This document shows, piece after piece, positions 31,765 through 54,262 of a stretch of 64,000 nt of DNA. The notes beneath the pieces were generated by a model, which saw only the letters and a list, made by a program, of their open reading frames with translations, was not told the DNA's origin and did no database searches. Source of the stretch: Agelas oroides (lineage: Eukaryota > Porifera > Demospongiae > Agelasida > Agelasidae); NCBI GenBank assembly GCA_949130485.1, contig OX422205.1, forward strand, positions 2,462,415 through 2,526,414. The letters run 5' to 3'. Position numbers and translations under genes: made by a program. How positions within the stretch are numbered: the stretch's first letter is position 1; every line of letters starts with the position of its first letter.

Positions 31765-33810
31765 AGGAAATTACATTTAAAAACATTTTTTGAAGGATTT
31801 GGTCCCTTCCGTATAATTGCCATACAACCATTCTTCATTCAGTTGCTAATGTATGTAGTCTGTACAATGTTTTGTACAAGAGGTTTGTATAAAACATTAC
31901 AATCACACAGTTTGTACAAAGTCATAGCTCGTCCTCTATTCGTTCTGTTTTTAAAGACTCAGCTGATTGCTGAACGACTTTCTTTGACTATAATCTTCTG
32001 TGTGGCCAAGATTTTATTATCCTGAATCTCATTATGCTGTTGGTGGCATTGTACGAGAGATCAGAACTGAGGATCTTATGAGTTTCTGGGTGTTATCATT
32101 CAGAGTTGAGCTACCTGGTTCATAGTATTTGTACTGCCCAACTTAATTTCTGTACATTCTTGTGCACTTTTGTTGGTGTGTTATCAATAATAATAATGGA
32201 GCAGATCCCCTACTGGACCCCACAGTGTGGTGTACTTGATCATGCAGACACATCAGACATATACCCATCCATTTCAGTGACTTCTCTGCTGGATCCTACA
32301 TACGTAAATAGGAAGATGATTCTTTGACCTCCAATGATGTGTGTACTTGTAGTAGTGACAGTATGTGACAGTGAGAAGCATGTGTAGTGTGCGGAGATAA
32401 ATTCAAGAAGTTTGCAAACTCTGGGTCTCCCTACAATGATGCTGGCTGCCTCCAGCTCTAGCAGGCCATGTGAGAGCATTAAGCACATGAATCTTGATAG
32501 TCTAACCAAAACCAATTGTCAAACCATGCTGCCTTGAAAGATTACGACTCTTCTTTGCTCCAAAACGAACGCCCGGGAAAATTGTACTTTCTCGGTTAGT
32601 GTGGGTTTTCACCAGTAGAAAATGGCGTGCTTCGCGTAAGCTTCTTGTTGTCCATGAACAAATCAGCAGCTGCACGCAAACACGTGGTGAGAGTGGGTGG
32701 GCAATAGTCATAATCATTAATGAGTTTGGGTGCCCACACCCATGCAAAGCGACGTAGCCAAAACGAAATAGAACTGAGTTGCTTCTTCTGCTGAAATGAT
32801 TGGTCCGGTGACTGCCAGACCTGCTGGACCGCCTGCTACGCTTATGATACATACATACATACATACATACATACATACATACCAGCATAGACCTCGGACT
32901 AAGACCACACCAGTAACCGCCATGGTCGCACAATCATGTGTCTCACGTTAAGGTGCTTGGCAATGAAGTGTTCTGGTTATATCACAAGGAAGACTGGCTT
33001 GTTACACTATCCTTAATGAGTGGTTTTTACCACTATTGACAAGTTCCAGACATTAGTTAGCTGTAATATGATAATTTCATGCTTGGCAGATGCATGAGAC
33101 AAGGTTTAGTTGCTTTTATTATTCTTTTCATAGCTCTGGTAATAGGTAAAATATCTCAAGATATTACATGAGTGAAGCCTAATGGCTGAAAAAGATTAAT
33201 AATTTTCCATGCAGCCAGACCACTTTCAAGTAGGTGGGCCACCCCTGAACCACTTGTAATCTATGCATCCAGGCCATTGGCGTTTGTTCCTTCTCCAAGG
33301 TTTGGTTCCTGAATTTTTATTGGCAATTAATATTAGAGGACGTAACTAATCCACAGTTAGCTCTGACTCTCAGTATTCCCACCACAACACAGGGTTGAAG
33401 CTTTGACTGTCATACCATTCTTCTGTAAGATGTGCAATACATGTACAAAGTCCGTCTCGCCATATCTAAGTTATTGATGTGTATTAAAATGGCAGATGAC
33501 ACCAATGTTAAATAGGAAAGAGCTGAAGAACAAAACTACTTGTGCCTCCGTGAGGAAGACATACCTAACTCTTTCTTGTCAGCTTCAATATTATTGATGG
33601 GGTTAGCAATTGGGTAATTAGCCTGCAGATTTAATCCATGGACAGATGGATGGATATGCACATGATCACACTTTGTGCATACGCTCGCAGTGTAATAACT
33701 TGCTAGTCAAGCAATGCACTGGCTCAATACATCCTTGTCTAGATAATCACTCCCATTCCAATTCTCATAGGTCTGGAAATGAAACTTGTTCAAAACGTAG
33801 CACGTATGTA
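31765..33810. other. stretch without a recognisable gene; (CATA)n at 32,846-32,883
   Basis: A 143-codon minus-strand frame at 32,502-32,933 runs through the (CATA)n tract and has no motif; I treat it as chance. No 3' exons of the 5-oxoprolinase gene were found here although they would be expected. Confidence 0.4.
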
Positions 33811-33811
33811 C

Positions 33812-46026
<12,215 letters not shown>

Positions 46027-46080
46027 CTGCAATGAAAACAGACGACTTAATGTGACACTGGCACACACACACACACACAC

Positions 46081-46660
46081 CGGTTGCAGTACGGAATAGC
46101 GGGGAGAGCCTGGTATCTTTTCTCACGTGAGTGGCATCATGACTGATGAAAAATCAATGAATGTAGCCGGGCTAAACCACAACGGTGTTATTGCCCACAT
46201 GCTAGTTCCCACGAGATTCTCGCAGAGATGGTCTGAGAATTTGTGTGTTTCATGCCTTCGAACAGAGCTTTTCAACTTTCGTGTGAAGTGTACATATTTT
46301 GGCTAATGCCCAAAGATGGGGAAGCATGAGCGGATTGAGTGAGCACAAGCCCTTCCGCTGTACGCTCCCTTTTCCTGTTGAGTGAAAGAGTGATATGTAT
46401 GAATGGTAATCAACGTGCAGGGAGACCGTCATTTATACATCTGTGACAGATTGTTGCTGTTGTTGTGTAGTACGACAACAGCAACACAAGGCTGTCTCTA
46501 TACTGCTGAAATAGCAAAAAGTTGTAATTGGGTAAAAAAAAAATTTAACTTGCGTTTGAAGTGTTGGTGTGCAAAGTTCTGTGCAAGGTTTTGAACGGTC
46601 TCTGCTTGTAGTACGTGTGTAAACAGTGAGTGTGGTTACTCCGGTATGTTGTGTACCTGT
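46081..46660. mobile_element. partial Mutator-like MITE beside the last visible OPLAH exon
   Basis: Begins inside the family's left arm (GGTTGCAGTACGGAATAGCG; TCTCACGTGAGTGGCATCAT) after a CA run, with the outer end missing and no clear right end. It lies 55 bp beyond the most 5' 5-oxoprolinase exon found. Its insertion or a rearrangement there may explain the missing upstream exons. Confidence 0.5.
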
Positions 46661-46814
46661 CCATTAGCAGTAGGAAATTGTGAATGAGTGTGCAGTGCAT
46701 TGCAAAAGTGAAGTTGGAAGAGGCTCTTCACAAGATTTCAGTTTTCCTGTTTTGTTTTTTTTTGTGATGGCCAACTTGATGCTTTACTACCAGTCTTGAG
46801 ATGTGTTTGTACAG

Positions 46815-47408
46815 ATGGCAACTGGTGTTGGGAAATCCCTCCGTATGTTTCTAGCCCCACTAGCCATCAGTGAATTAGCAGTTGGTGTTGTAATCAGTCC
46901 CCTCAATGGTTTGATGGAGCAACAGGTTAGTAATTTATTGTTCTGTGTAAGCCACCTGTTGGCAATGACATATGTTTAGCCTAAGTGTAAAATGTAATAT
47001 TGTAGGTGAAGAGCCTCCTTGACGTTGGTGCGACTGCAAACTTTTGGCCCTACTGCAGTTTGTATGGTTCCCGAAATTAACAGCTTTGAGTCCTCAGTGG
47101 GTAGACATTTTTTCTACTATTTTGTTCAGGAAGAACCTTGTTCTGGTTGCCATTGATGAGGCACACTGCATTTGCGAGTGGTTAGCTGTCATATGTGCTG
47201 TAGATTGTTGAAGGTCAAACTTAATAGGGGCAAGGATTTCCGACCAGCATTTGCCAATATTGGGGGACTGAGAGCCTTGACTGATGTTCCATTCATGGCA
47301 TCAACAGCCTCTGCAACTGCAGACACTGAGTCTACTATTGTTAAGTCCATGCAGCTGAAAAAAACAGCTATCATCACACGCCAACTTGACAGGGCAAACA
47401 TATATTGA
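46815..47408 (+). pseudogene. RecQ-like helicase fragment, N-terminal half
   Basis: The exon 46,815-46,924 reads MATGVGKSLRMFLAPLAISE then VVISPLNGLMEQQ (Walker A as ATGVGKS, motif Ia) with a GTTAGT donor. A short exon near 47,008 reads VKSLLDVGATANFW. About 47,131-47,179 reads NLVLVAIDEAHCICEW (motif II, DEAH). About 47,229-47,408 reads DFRPAFANIGGLRALTDVPF, MASTASATADTES (motif III) and LDRANIY. This is the helicase half that complements the 3.7-4.6 kb fragment. The middle shows in-frame losses, so it is probably not functional. Confidence 0.7.
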
Positions 47409-47539
47409 ATCATGCAAGGTCTTAAAGTAAGTTTTGTTGTCTTGAAAAATACAGGGATTAAAGGAGTTAATCTATGGGGACGGGCTACGCATGCGCAGCA
47501 GTTAGCAATGCGAGGGATAAGGACAAGCAGCTGGCTTCT

Positions 47540-48345
47540 AGCTAAGCTCAGAAAAAAGAGGGTGAGCTATTTGTGCCAAAATCTAGTCTAGCGGAAGAAG
47601 TCAGTGAAGAGAACGGAGAGGTGCAGCAACCCCCGTTCATGGAGGAGCAGGTGGGGTTTAGAAACCCTCCGCCAGAAGACCAGGTGAGCGTGGGATAGGG
47701 GGCTGGGGCCGAGCAGGGGGGGGGACGGCGACCGAGCTGCGGTCACCCAGCGCGCCAAGCATGGTGTCGACCGGACTAATGAGATCAAGGTTCACAGGGC
47801 ACCTGTGCGGGTGCGAGGGCGAGCCTGAGTGGTACAAGGGGCCAAGCACAGTGGCCAGGACTAGTCACATTAAGGTTTGCAGGGCACCTGAGTGAGTACG
47901 AGGACGAGCCTGGAGGGCCTGGAGGGTGCACACGGCCAGGCGCCGTGGCCAGGGCAACCTGTTCAAAGGCACATCGAGCTGAAACACAACGGTTGCATAC
48001 AGGGTACTAGAGAAGGCAGGTGCATGGGCCTAGCAGGTGGGCAGGGCACCTATTCAGCAGGCATCAGAAGATCAGAAGTAGGTGGGGGAGGCAGGGCGGG
48101 GGTAGTATACATCACCATGGAGACTGGCTATGGGATTACCCACCGCAGGTACGTCTTGGCTCGGCGTCATGCCTGATGCCAGTCTGCTGAAGCAGATTCA
48201 TAAGATAGGTCTTGAAGACCAGCAGGAGGACGTAAGGCAAGAGTCACTATGTGAGCATGTACCATGCCTCACTTACTCAGAGGACAAAGTCCTTTGTGAG
48301 ATGTTTAGTGGCAACCATAGCTTTTGGAATGGTAGGTTTGACTAA
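47540..48345 (+). CDS. two weakly supported exon-like ORFs
   Basis: 47,540-47,685 reads FVPKSSLAEEVSEENGEVQQ then QVGFRNPPPEDQ and a GTGAGC donor. 48,150-48,345 follows an acceptor and reads GTSWLGVMPDASLLKQIHKI then EHVPCLTYSEDKVLCEMFSG. Neither has a recognisable domain, and it is uncertain whether they belong together. GC content is higher than the surroundings at 47,600-48,150. Confidence 0.25.
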
Positions 48346-48589
48346 TTATAAATCTGTTAGCAGGAACGATGCCTGTTGTGATGTGTGCACACCAAGTGTT
48401 CCATATGCGGTGTTAGATATGTTAACCCCCAAAGGGTCACAAAACAAAAAGGCGCCCTTTAGTGCAGAGAATTGGGAAAGTAACAACTGAGCAACTGAGA
48501 CTGAGATTGGTAGTGGAGAGGGAAAAGCTGATGAGTGAATATTTGTGTACTAATAAAGTTGTAGTAACTGCGTATATCAACAAGGTATG

Positions 48590-48990
48590 TATACAGACAG
48601 CCTTGTCAGTGTGAATTGAAACTATGTCATAACGTTCATAGTCAAGATCAACTTCGCCCATCTCATCTTCTACCTCTAGGTCATCTGTGTTAGCTTTGAG
48701 CAGAGTCCCCTGTAACCAGTCTGTGCTAACAAGTTTCTTCCATCCTTGTTCAGTGGGATCAGAGAATTCTGGGGTCAAGGGGCCAATAACTTCAGTTGTC
48801 ACATCCTTCTGTATTAGGTGGTTTACCATCTTATCAATATCATTTTCAGCATTTCTAATTGTGTCTGTGGTGTCACACCAAATGCTCGATCAGCTTTTTT
48901 GGCTGCTTCCATCAAAAACAGGGCTGAAAGTGACACATCAACAATGTGCTGTTCAGTGACGTTTCCCCCACTTGAACATAGTGCTTGTTT
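48590..48990 (-). pseudogene. uncharacterised fragment with one frameshift
   Basis: The minus strand reads VTEQHIVDVSLSALFLMEAA then KKADRAFGVTP, and after a frameshift TDTIRNAENDIDKMVNHLIQ, VIGPLTPEFSDPTEQGWKKL and an acidic tail (DDLEVEDEMGEVDLDYE). It looks like a once-real protein, possibly from a transposon accessory gene. No family is assigned. Confidence 0.35.
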
Positions 48991-49166
48991 TCATGACCCT
49001 AATTCATTGTCTGAAGCTTATACTGTTGGCATTATAAAGCATTTTAACTTACAAATTGTAATGCTCAATGAGTTGATCAATTGGCTTTCCCCTTCCAGGC
49101 TTCTGTGTTTATGGTTCTGTGTTGCAATATAGGACAAGACTTAAAAAACATTAAAAATGTAAAAAG

Positions 49167-49763
49167 ATGTAGGGATGGCATGCCATAAAGTATGCAAACA
49201 AGGTAGGGATAATGCATGAAAGCAAAGTTCAACATATTGGCAAAGCCCTATCCCTACATCTTTGTGTACTAGTCTCGCTTCCAGACCAATGACCGTGGTC
49301 TTTGGTCTGGGAACGAGACTTCGTGTGCGCATGCGTACAAAATTATAAAATGGCATCTTAAGCAACGGACAGCAGACTCAGAGTGTTGTGAATGGCTTTT
49401 GTTGACCAGGGTGAATTTGAAGCTATGAAGACGCTGAGTGGTTGGGAAGCTGCGTGCTGTGATGAGCATCCGTTTCGTGCTAAAATCAAGGTGAGTACTT
49501 GAGCCGTTTAAGAGTTATCGTAATTACAAAGTGGTCTGAACAAAGAAAGAAAGAATAACAAAAATGGCACTTTAGCTATCGCACACTTTTGCGTTTAGCT
49601 GTCTTCCGCGTGGCTTTTGGCCACTTATATGAGTCTTGCTGATCACAAAGGCACTCAAAGAGGAAGCCTGGGTGCTTAAATAAGCTTTTAGCGTGTTTGT
49701 GGTGAAGTGATACGGCTTTTGCTTAAGTATTGCACATATTGCGCGTCAGCGCCATCCCTACAT
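49167..49763. mobile_element. TIR element with exon-like start (copy 2 of the 11,590 repeat)
   Basis: ATGTAGGGATGGC at 49,167-49,179 is mirrored by GCCATCCCTACAT at 49,751-49,763. Inside are the TCTCG...CGAGA hairpin, GCGCATGCG, and at about 49,392 an open frame MAFVDQGEFEAMKTLSGWEA ending in a GTGAGT donor. The promoter-plus-first-exon look may be chance or may mean a captured gene start. A nested CTATCCCTACATC lies at about 49,248-49,260. Confidence 0.6.
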
Positions 49764-49764
49764 A

Positions 49765-50090
49765 ACAAGATTGACGGATTCAGTTGCGACTGATTTGTGT
49801 CTGCCATAAGGGTTTTCTCAATCAGTGATTCAGCTGTTTCCTGTAGCCACTGGAGAGACTTTCATGATCAACGGGCTGGGTCATTTCTACTCTTCAGCTT
49901 TAACAGAGTGCAAATGGTGTAATATATGTACTCATGGTGTACTGCATTTAGTAGCGCACCAAGCGGGTATTGTAGTTTGGTGGACAGCCTGTAGCTCATG
50001 TAAGACCCAGCCTGAGTGCATGAAGAGATCTACAGTACAATCGCTCGGGCACTCTTGAGAGTATATGTGTTCCGTGCAATTTGAGAATTA
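49765..50090. other. stretch without a recognisable gene
   Basis: No conserved frame or repeat seen. Confidence 0.4.
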
Positions 50091-50091
50091 G

Positions 50092-50210
50092 CGCAATCTC
50101 GAGATTGCGTTGCGCATTCTCAGAATCCAAAGATTGCGTTCCAATCTCAAGATTGCGTAACACGTGCACAATCTCAAGATCGCATGATTTGCATGTGCAA
50201 TCTACGAACT
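50092..50210. repeat. cluster of CAATCTCGAGATTG palindromes
   Basis: A perfect 18-bp palindrome CGCAATCTCGAGATTGCG at 50,092-50,109 is followed by related CAATCTCAAGATTGCG, GCAATCTC, CCAAAGATTGCG motifs. Resembles a subterminal or promoter array upstream of the integrase gene. Confidence 0.6.
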
Positions 50211-50320
50211 TTGAACTTTGGCCAGACAGTGAGTGATCTACCGTGTAGCTCGCAGGATGGAAGACATCCTTGATAAAAGAAGTCTGCCTCCATAGGCGGC
50301 ATATTGCGATCTGGAAGGGT

Positions 50321-51549
50321 GAATAATGCTGTGTATTGATGAGCAACGGAAGGTTTTCGAGACGTTTTGTGTCGAGCGATACGAAGAGAATGGCTGCCAA
50401 ACTAGCAAGACCATAGCGAGAGAGAAGGGGCAGAATATCATCTGACTTCTATGGAATGATGCCGTGGCTGAAGTGTATAGCTCCAAGTTCAAGTTTTGGG
50501 TCAAGCAACGCGGGTTTAGTCTGATCAACTACTCCCCTCTCGGCTTGAAGGATGTGCTGTGCCTTCTGTCGTAAAAGCAGGTCAGCTACTAATAATAAGT
50601 TGTTTTCAGCTAGTAGGAAGAAATGTACTGTTGTATGCATGTCTTTACTGAAGGGCATGTCTTTACTGAATTGCTTCTCCAATGTAGGTATCGAAGGTGT
50701 ATGAGTGTGTGCCCCGGGCAGCAATTTACGATTTCATACAGCTCTGTGTAGTGTGCCATGCCCGCAAGCCTCAGAATACCCAGGCTCCACTGAAGCCAAT
50801 TGTAGCATCTGGCTTCATGTGCAGGAGAAAGATTGATCTCATTGATATGCAACATAGGCCTAATGGCACATTCAAGTGGATTGGTCATTACATGGATCAT
50901 TGGGCCAAATTTCATATATTGTTCGCTCTGATGAGAAAGTCCGCTGCAGAGGTTGCCCTCAACCTCCAAAACCACGTACTCGCCGTCCTTGGAACTCCAC
51001 GGATTCTCCACTCAGATAATGGCCGGAAATTTGTGAATGAAATGATTCATAGCATTGTCAAGGAGTGGCCAGGCCAAATCACAATTGTTAATGGCAGGCC
51101 AAGGAACCCTAAATGCCAAGGCCTTGTTGAGCAGGGCAACCACATGGTTGAAAAGGTCCTTGGAGCTCGCCTGCATGAGTACATGGGTGATGATCAGCAA
51201 ATCTGGACTGAGTGGTTACCATTCATTCAATGTAAGTTTTCTGGAGGGGATTCTCTATAATAACCCAAGTTCTCTAAACCATTATCAATATGTTTTGCTT
51301 CCTCATTCATCTACCTACAGATCAGCTCAATACCACTAAGCATGGTGTCATGAAGACTACTCCCTATGAGTTGGTGTTTGGGCAGTCTCCTCGCCAGAAC
51401 AGAGACAAGAGTCCAGACAGTGACGATAAGAACCAAGTCAGGATGGGAATTAGGAGACTCAAGACAAGAAATCTTTTGAACAAGGAAATATGAAACCATT
51501 TCCTGGATGGGAGTTACATGACCGCAGGATTGAAGAAGAACAGGTGATT
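50321..51549 (+). pseudogene. KRBA2/Ginger-like integrase gene, interrupted (continues at 63,250)
   Basis: Exon-like blocks: 50,321-50,580 (LCIDEQRKVFETFCVERYEE; SSKFKFWVKQRGF; two stops), 50,688-51,231 and 51,321-51,549. The second holds the zinc-binding tail (IQLCVVCHARKP) and an rve integrase core with an apparent full DDE triad: D in RKIDLIDMQHRP, D in ILHSDNGRKF, E in CQGLVEQGNHMVEKVLG. The third reads QLNTTKHGVMKTTPYELVFG. This is the pattern of integrase-derived proteins annotated KRAB-A domain-containing protein 2-like, related to Ginger transposons. After PFPGWELHDRRIEEEQVIKE the sequence is cut at AAGGAG by the 11.7-kb insertion. The frame resumes LKIKVHCSQDRKKMAQCIKC at 63,256. Confidence 0.75.
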
Positions 51550-51555
51550 AAGGAG
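51550..51555. repeat. target-site duplication AAGGAG, left copy
   Basis: Directly precedes GGTGCGTGCACTTTTCGTCC. The second copy is at 63,250-63,255 directly after the inverted end. Confidence 0.8.
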
Positions 51556-51888
51556 GGTGCGTGCACTTTTCGTCCAACTAAAAAATCAATTTTCAAAAAA
51601 AAAAAAAAGGATTTTAGCTGATTTCATCATCCTTTGACCTACCAGGAAATGAAATATCAAATTCACGTGGCATATTTCCTTTTTCCTTTCCGAGGCAAAA
51701 GAAAAACAGAATTCAGAAACGTTTTCATTTATCTGAAGAAAGCATAAAAGGAATTCAGACTGATGCATTACTTTTTCAGTTATCTGAAGAAAGCATACAA
51801 GGAATTCAGAATGATTGGTTCCTTTTTTATTTTTCTGAAGGAAACAAAAAAGGAATACAGGAAATTGGATTTGCCTGCAACCTCCAGG

Positions 51889-51943
51889 TAGCCTTGTTCC
51901 CAGGCTCTCCCCCACACATGAATGGGGATTGGGAATGAGGCTA
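51889..51943. mobile_element. 55-bp minimal Mutator-type hairpin with 9-bp duplication
   Basis: TAGCCTTGTTCCCAGG...GAATGAGGCTA folds almost completely on itself. Flanks ACCTCCAGG and CCCTCCAGG match at 8 of 9 positions, the duplication size of the larger family members at 37.5 and 42.6 kb. Its partner in the inverted arm is at 60,703-60,756, so it was already present when the arms were one sequence. Confidence 0.7.
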
Positions 51944-53796
51944 CCCTCCAGGAGTATCCAGTTGCACTTGATTATTGATCTTTGACCTCAAGATGTTCCC
52001 ATGTATGCATACATTGATTATTGATTACCTAGCCTCATGGTAGGGGAGAATGGGGGTCTGGGAGATCTTGTCACATGCAGCTACCAGATGGTATATCATA
52101 CCAGTGAGTAGGTATCAGAACACTGAGTTAGGCAAGTAACTATTCTTATTCCTTCAGGTTGGTCATATGGAAGAAAAACAATGGTAGGTGTATTGGCATC
52201 TCAAGGGATTCGTGCTGGTTTCTCATCGTGTGAGCCAATCACTTGCACGAGTTAACCCTGTGTCTCATGAAGAACCAGGACAGAGCGCCAGACCAACCCA
52301 ATTCCATACAGTTCAAAGTACTTTGGAAACGAAGTACATATTGATCAAAACGAGAAGCTGGTCTTATTTGGGGTAACCCATGTGTGTGCTGTTGATGGGT
52401 ACTCTGGAATGACAGTTGGTTTTGCAACCTTTCCAGTAAAGAACAATTCTCTTGTGTATGAGCATCTTTACAGGTGAGTGATGCAATGTATTGTTGTTGT
52501 CCTTTATATTAATCGGGCTAGCCCCATACCCAGGCTTCCCACACTCATAAAGCCTAGATATGAGGCTATAGAGAGTGAGGGTTGTGGGTAACTGGAAACT
52601 ATTTCACTTCAATAGACAGAACAGTACTGTCATTGTGTAGGGTCAGCATCAGCAGTGGTAGGCATTGTCCAATCAGTTGGATTGAAAACGTGCTTATTAA
52701 GAGTGTTATTGATATATCACCCAACACCAATGTATACAATGACCACCCTCAGGAAGGCCATTATATATAACACATTACCTAATTAATGACACCACTCGAA
52801 CCAGGTTGTCTAGTTGCATGGCCGTTTTCACTCACTTGCTCCATTATAGAAAGATGGTGTTACAGTATGGTTTGTGGTACCAGGTACGGACTGATCAGGG
52901 GAAAGAATGGAACCTCTCTTTGTTCATCAACGACTCTCTTTCGCACCTGTGAAACGACTGCTCCAAACCACCACACTTGCAATGCACATCTAAGCAGGTA
53001 CAGGTACAATAGCCAACACTGTTAGTATTCTACTGAATTTCATCAGATATTATAACTGTCTCATCACAGAATCACATGGTGGAACGCATTTGGGTGGAAG
53101 TGAATGCACGGGTGAACTATCCCATCAAAACTGTACTTATTGACATGATGAAGGGTGGGGACTTCTCTCTTGATGATGATCGTGACAGATTTTGTGTGTC
53201 CTGGTTTCCATTAAAGTTGCAGCAGTTGGAATTCAGCTTTTTGTTGCATCGTGGAATGAGCATCCAATACCAGGTAAGATAAGTTACATGTAAGTCAAGT
53301 CTAAGCCGCACCCCAAGATGCCTACAGAACCATGGGTTTAGTGCTGTAGATGTGCCTTAGCTGAAACGCTTACAGTTTGATACTATAATTATACAATTTC
53401 ACAAAGCTTTATCAGAAGGCTCTTATCAAACAAATTTGGTGTTACGTAGTTATTAGCTAGAAACGTTATCACCTAAATAAGTTTCAGCCTCATGTCAACA
53501 TGGCTATTGCTGGGTTGAGCTATAGAAAGGCCTTCGTTGGCAACGGATCGTACATATGTCTCTTGAAATGCATGAATGGGCTTAGAAAGTGGGAGGCAAC
53601 ATGGTGTTGCAAGACACTTATTGCAGCCTGACCTAACCTTAGGATCCATGACCATTGCCCTGTCTGTGTAGCCATTGTTCCCAGAGATTTGTTGCTCTTC
53701 TAACACCAAGGGTGAAACAAAGCTCATGTCCCCTTTTGTTGTTGTTTCCAGTTACCAAGAATGGTTGTCAACGTGGAGTACCAAGGATGCGCATGC

Positions 53797-53799
53797 TTG
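53797..53799. repeat. 3-bp target duplication TTG, left copy
   Basis: Abuts CACTGG at 53,800; the right copy is 59,796-59,798. Three bases is the standard CACTA-superfamily duplication. Confidence 0.7.
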
Positions 53800-54262
53800 C
53801 ACTGGGTGAAAAAGTACATTTACTTGTATTAACTGGCAATTGTAAATGTGGTGTAAACACTGACTGTCATATTTGTGAATACATTTGCATACTGGTAAAC
53901 ATGTGTTCAGGTTTGCCTTTGCATTTGATGCAGCTTTGCTTTCATTGCAAATGTGGATCATATTTACTTCGGTGTTTACAAACGGATTTACAAGCAATGT
54001 AAATGTATACTCACATTTGCATCATATTTGCATTAGATGCACATGGTGTGCAAACTTGCAAGTTTACACACCGTGTGCACCTACTGCATATATGATGCAA
54101 ATGTCAGCACACATTTACTACTGCTTGTAAATCTATGTGTAAATATTGGAGTCCAGGGTTTGCAGGGGAAGCAAAGGTGTACCAAATTTAAAATAAATTT
54201 TTGTCCAGCTATACTCACAATTTTATATGCACACATGTATAATGCATGTTACAAACAATATT

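Noticed and set aside
32502-32933. 143-codon minus-strand ORF as a gene
   Set aside because: It runs through a (CATA)n repeat, has no motif and no splice support.
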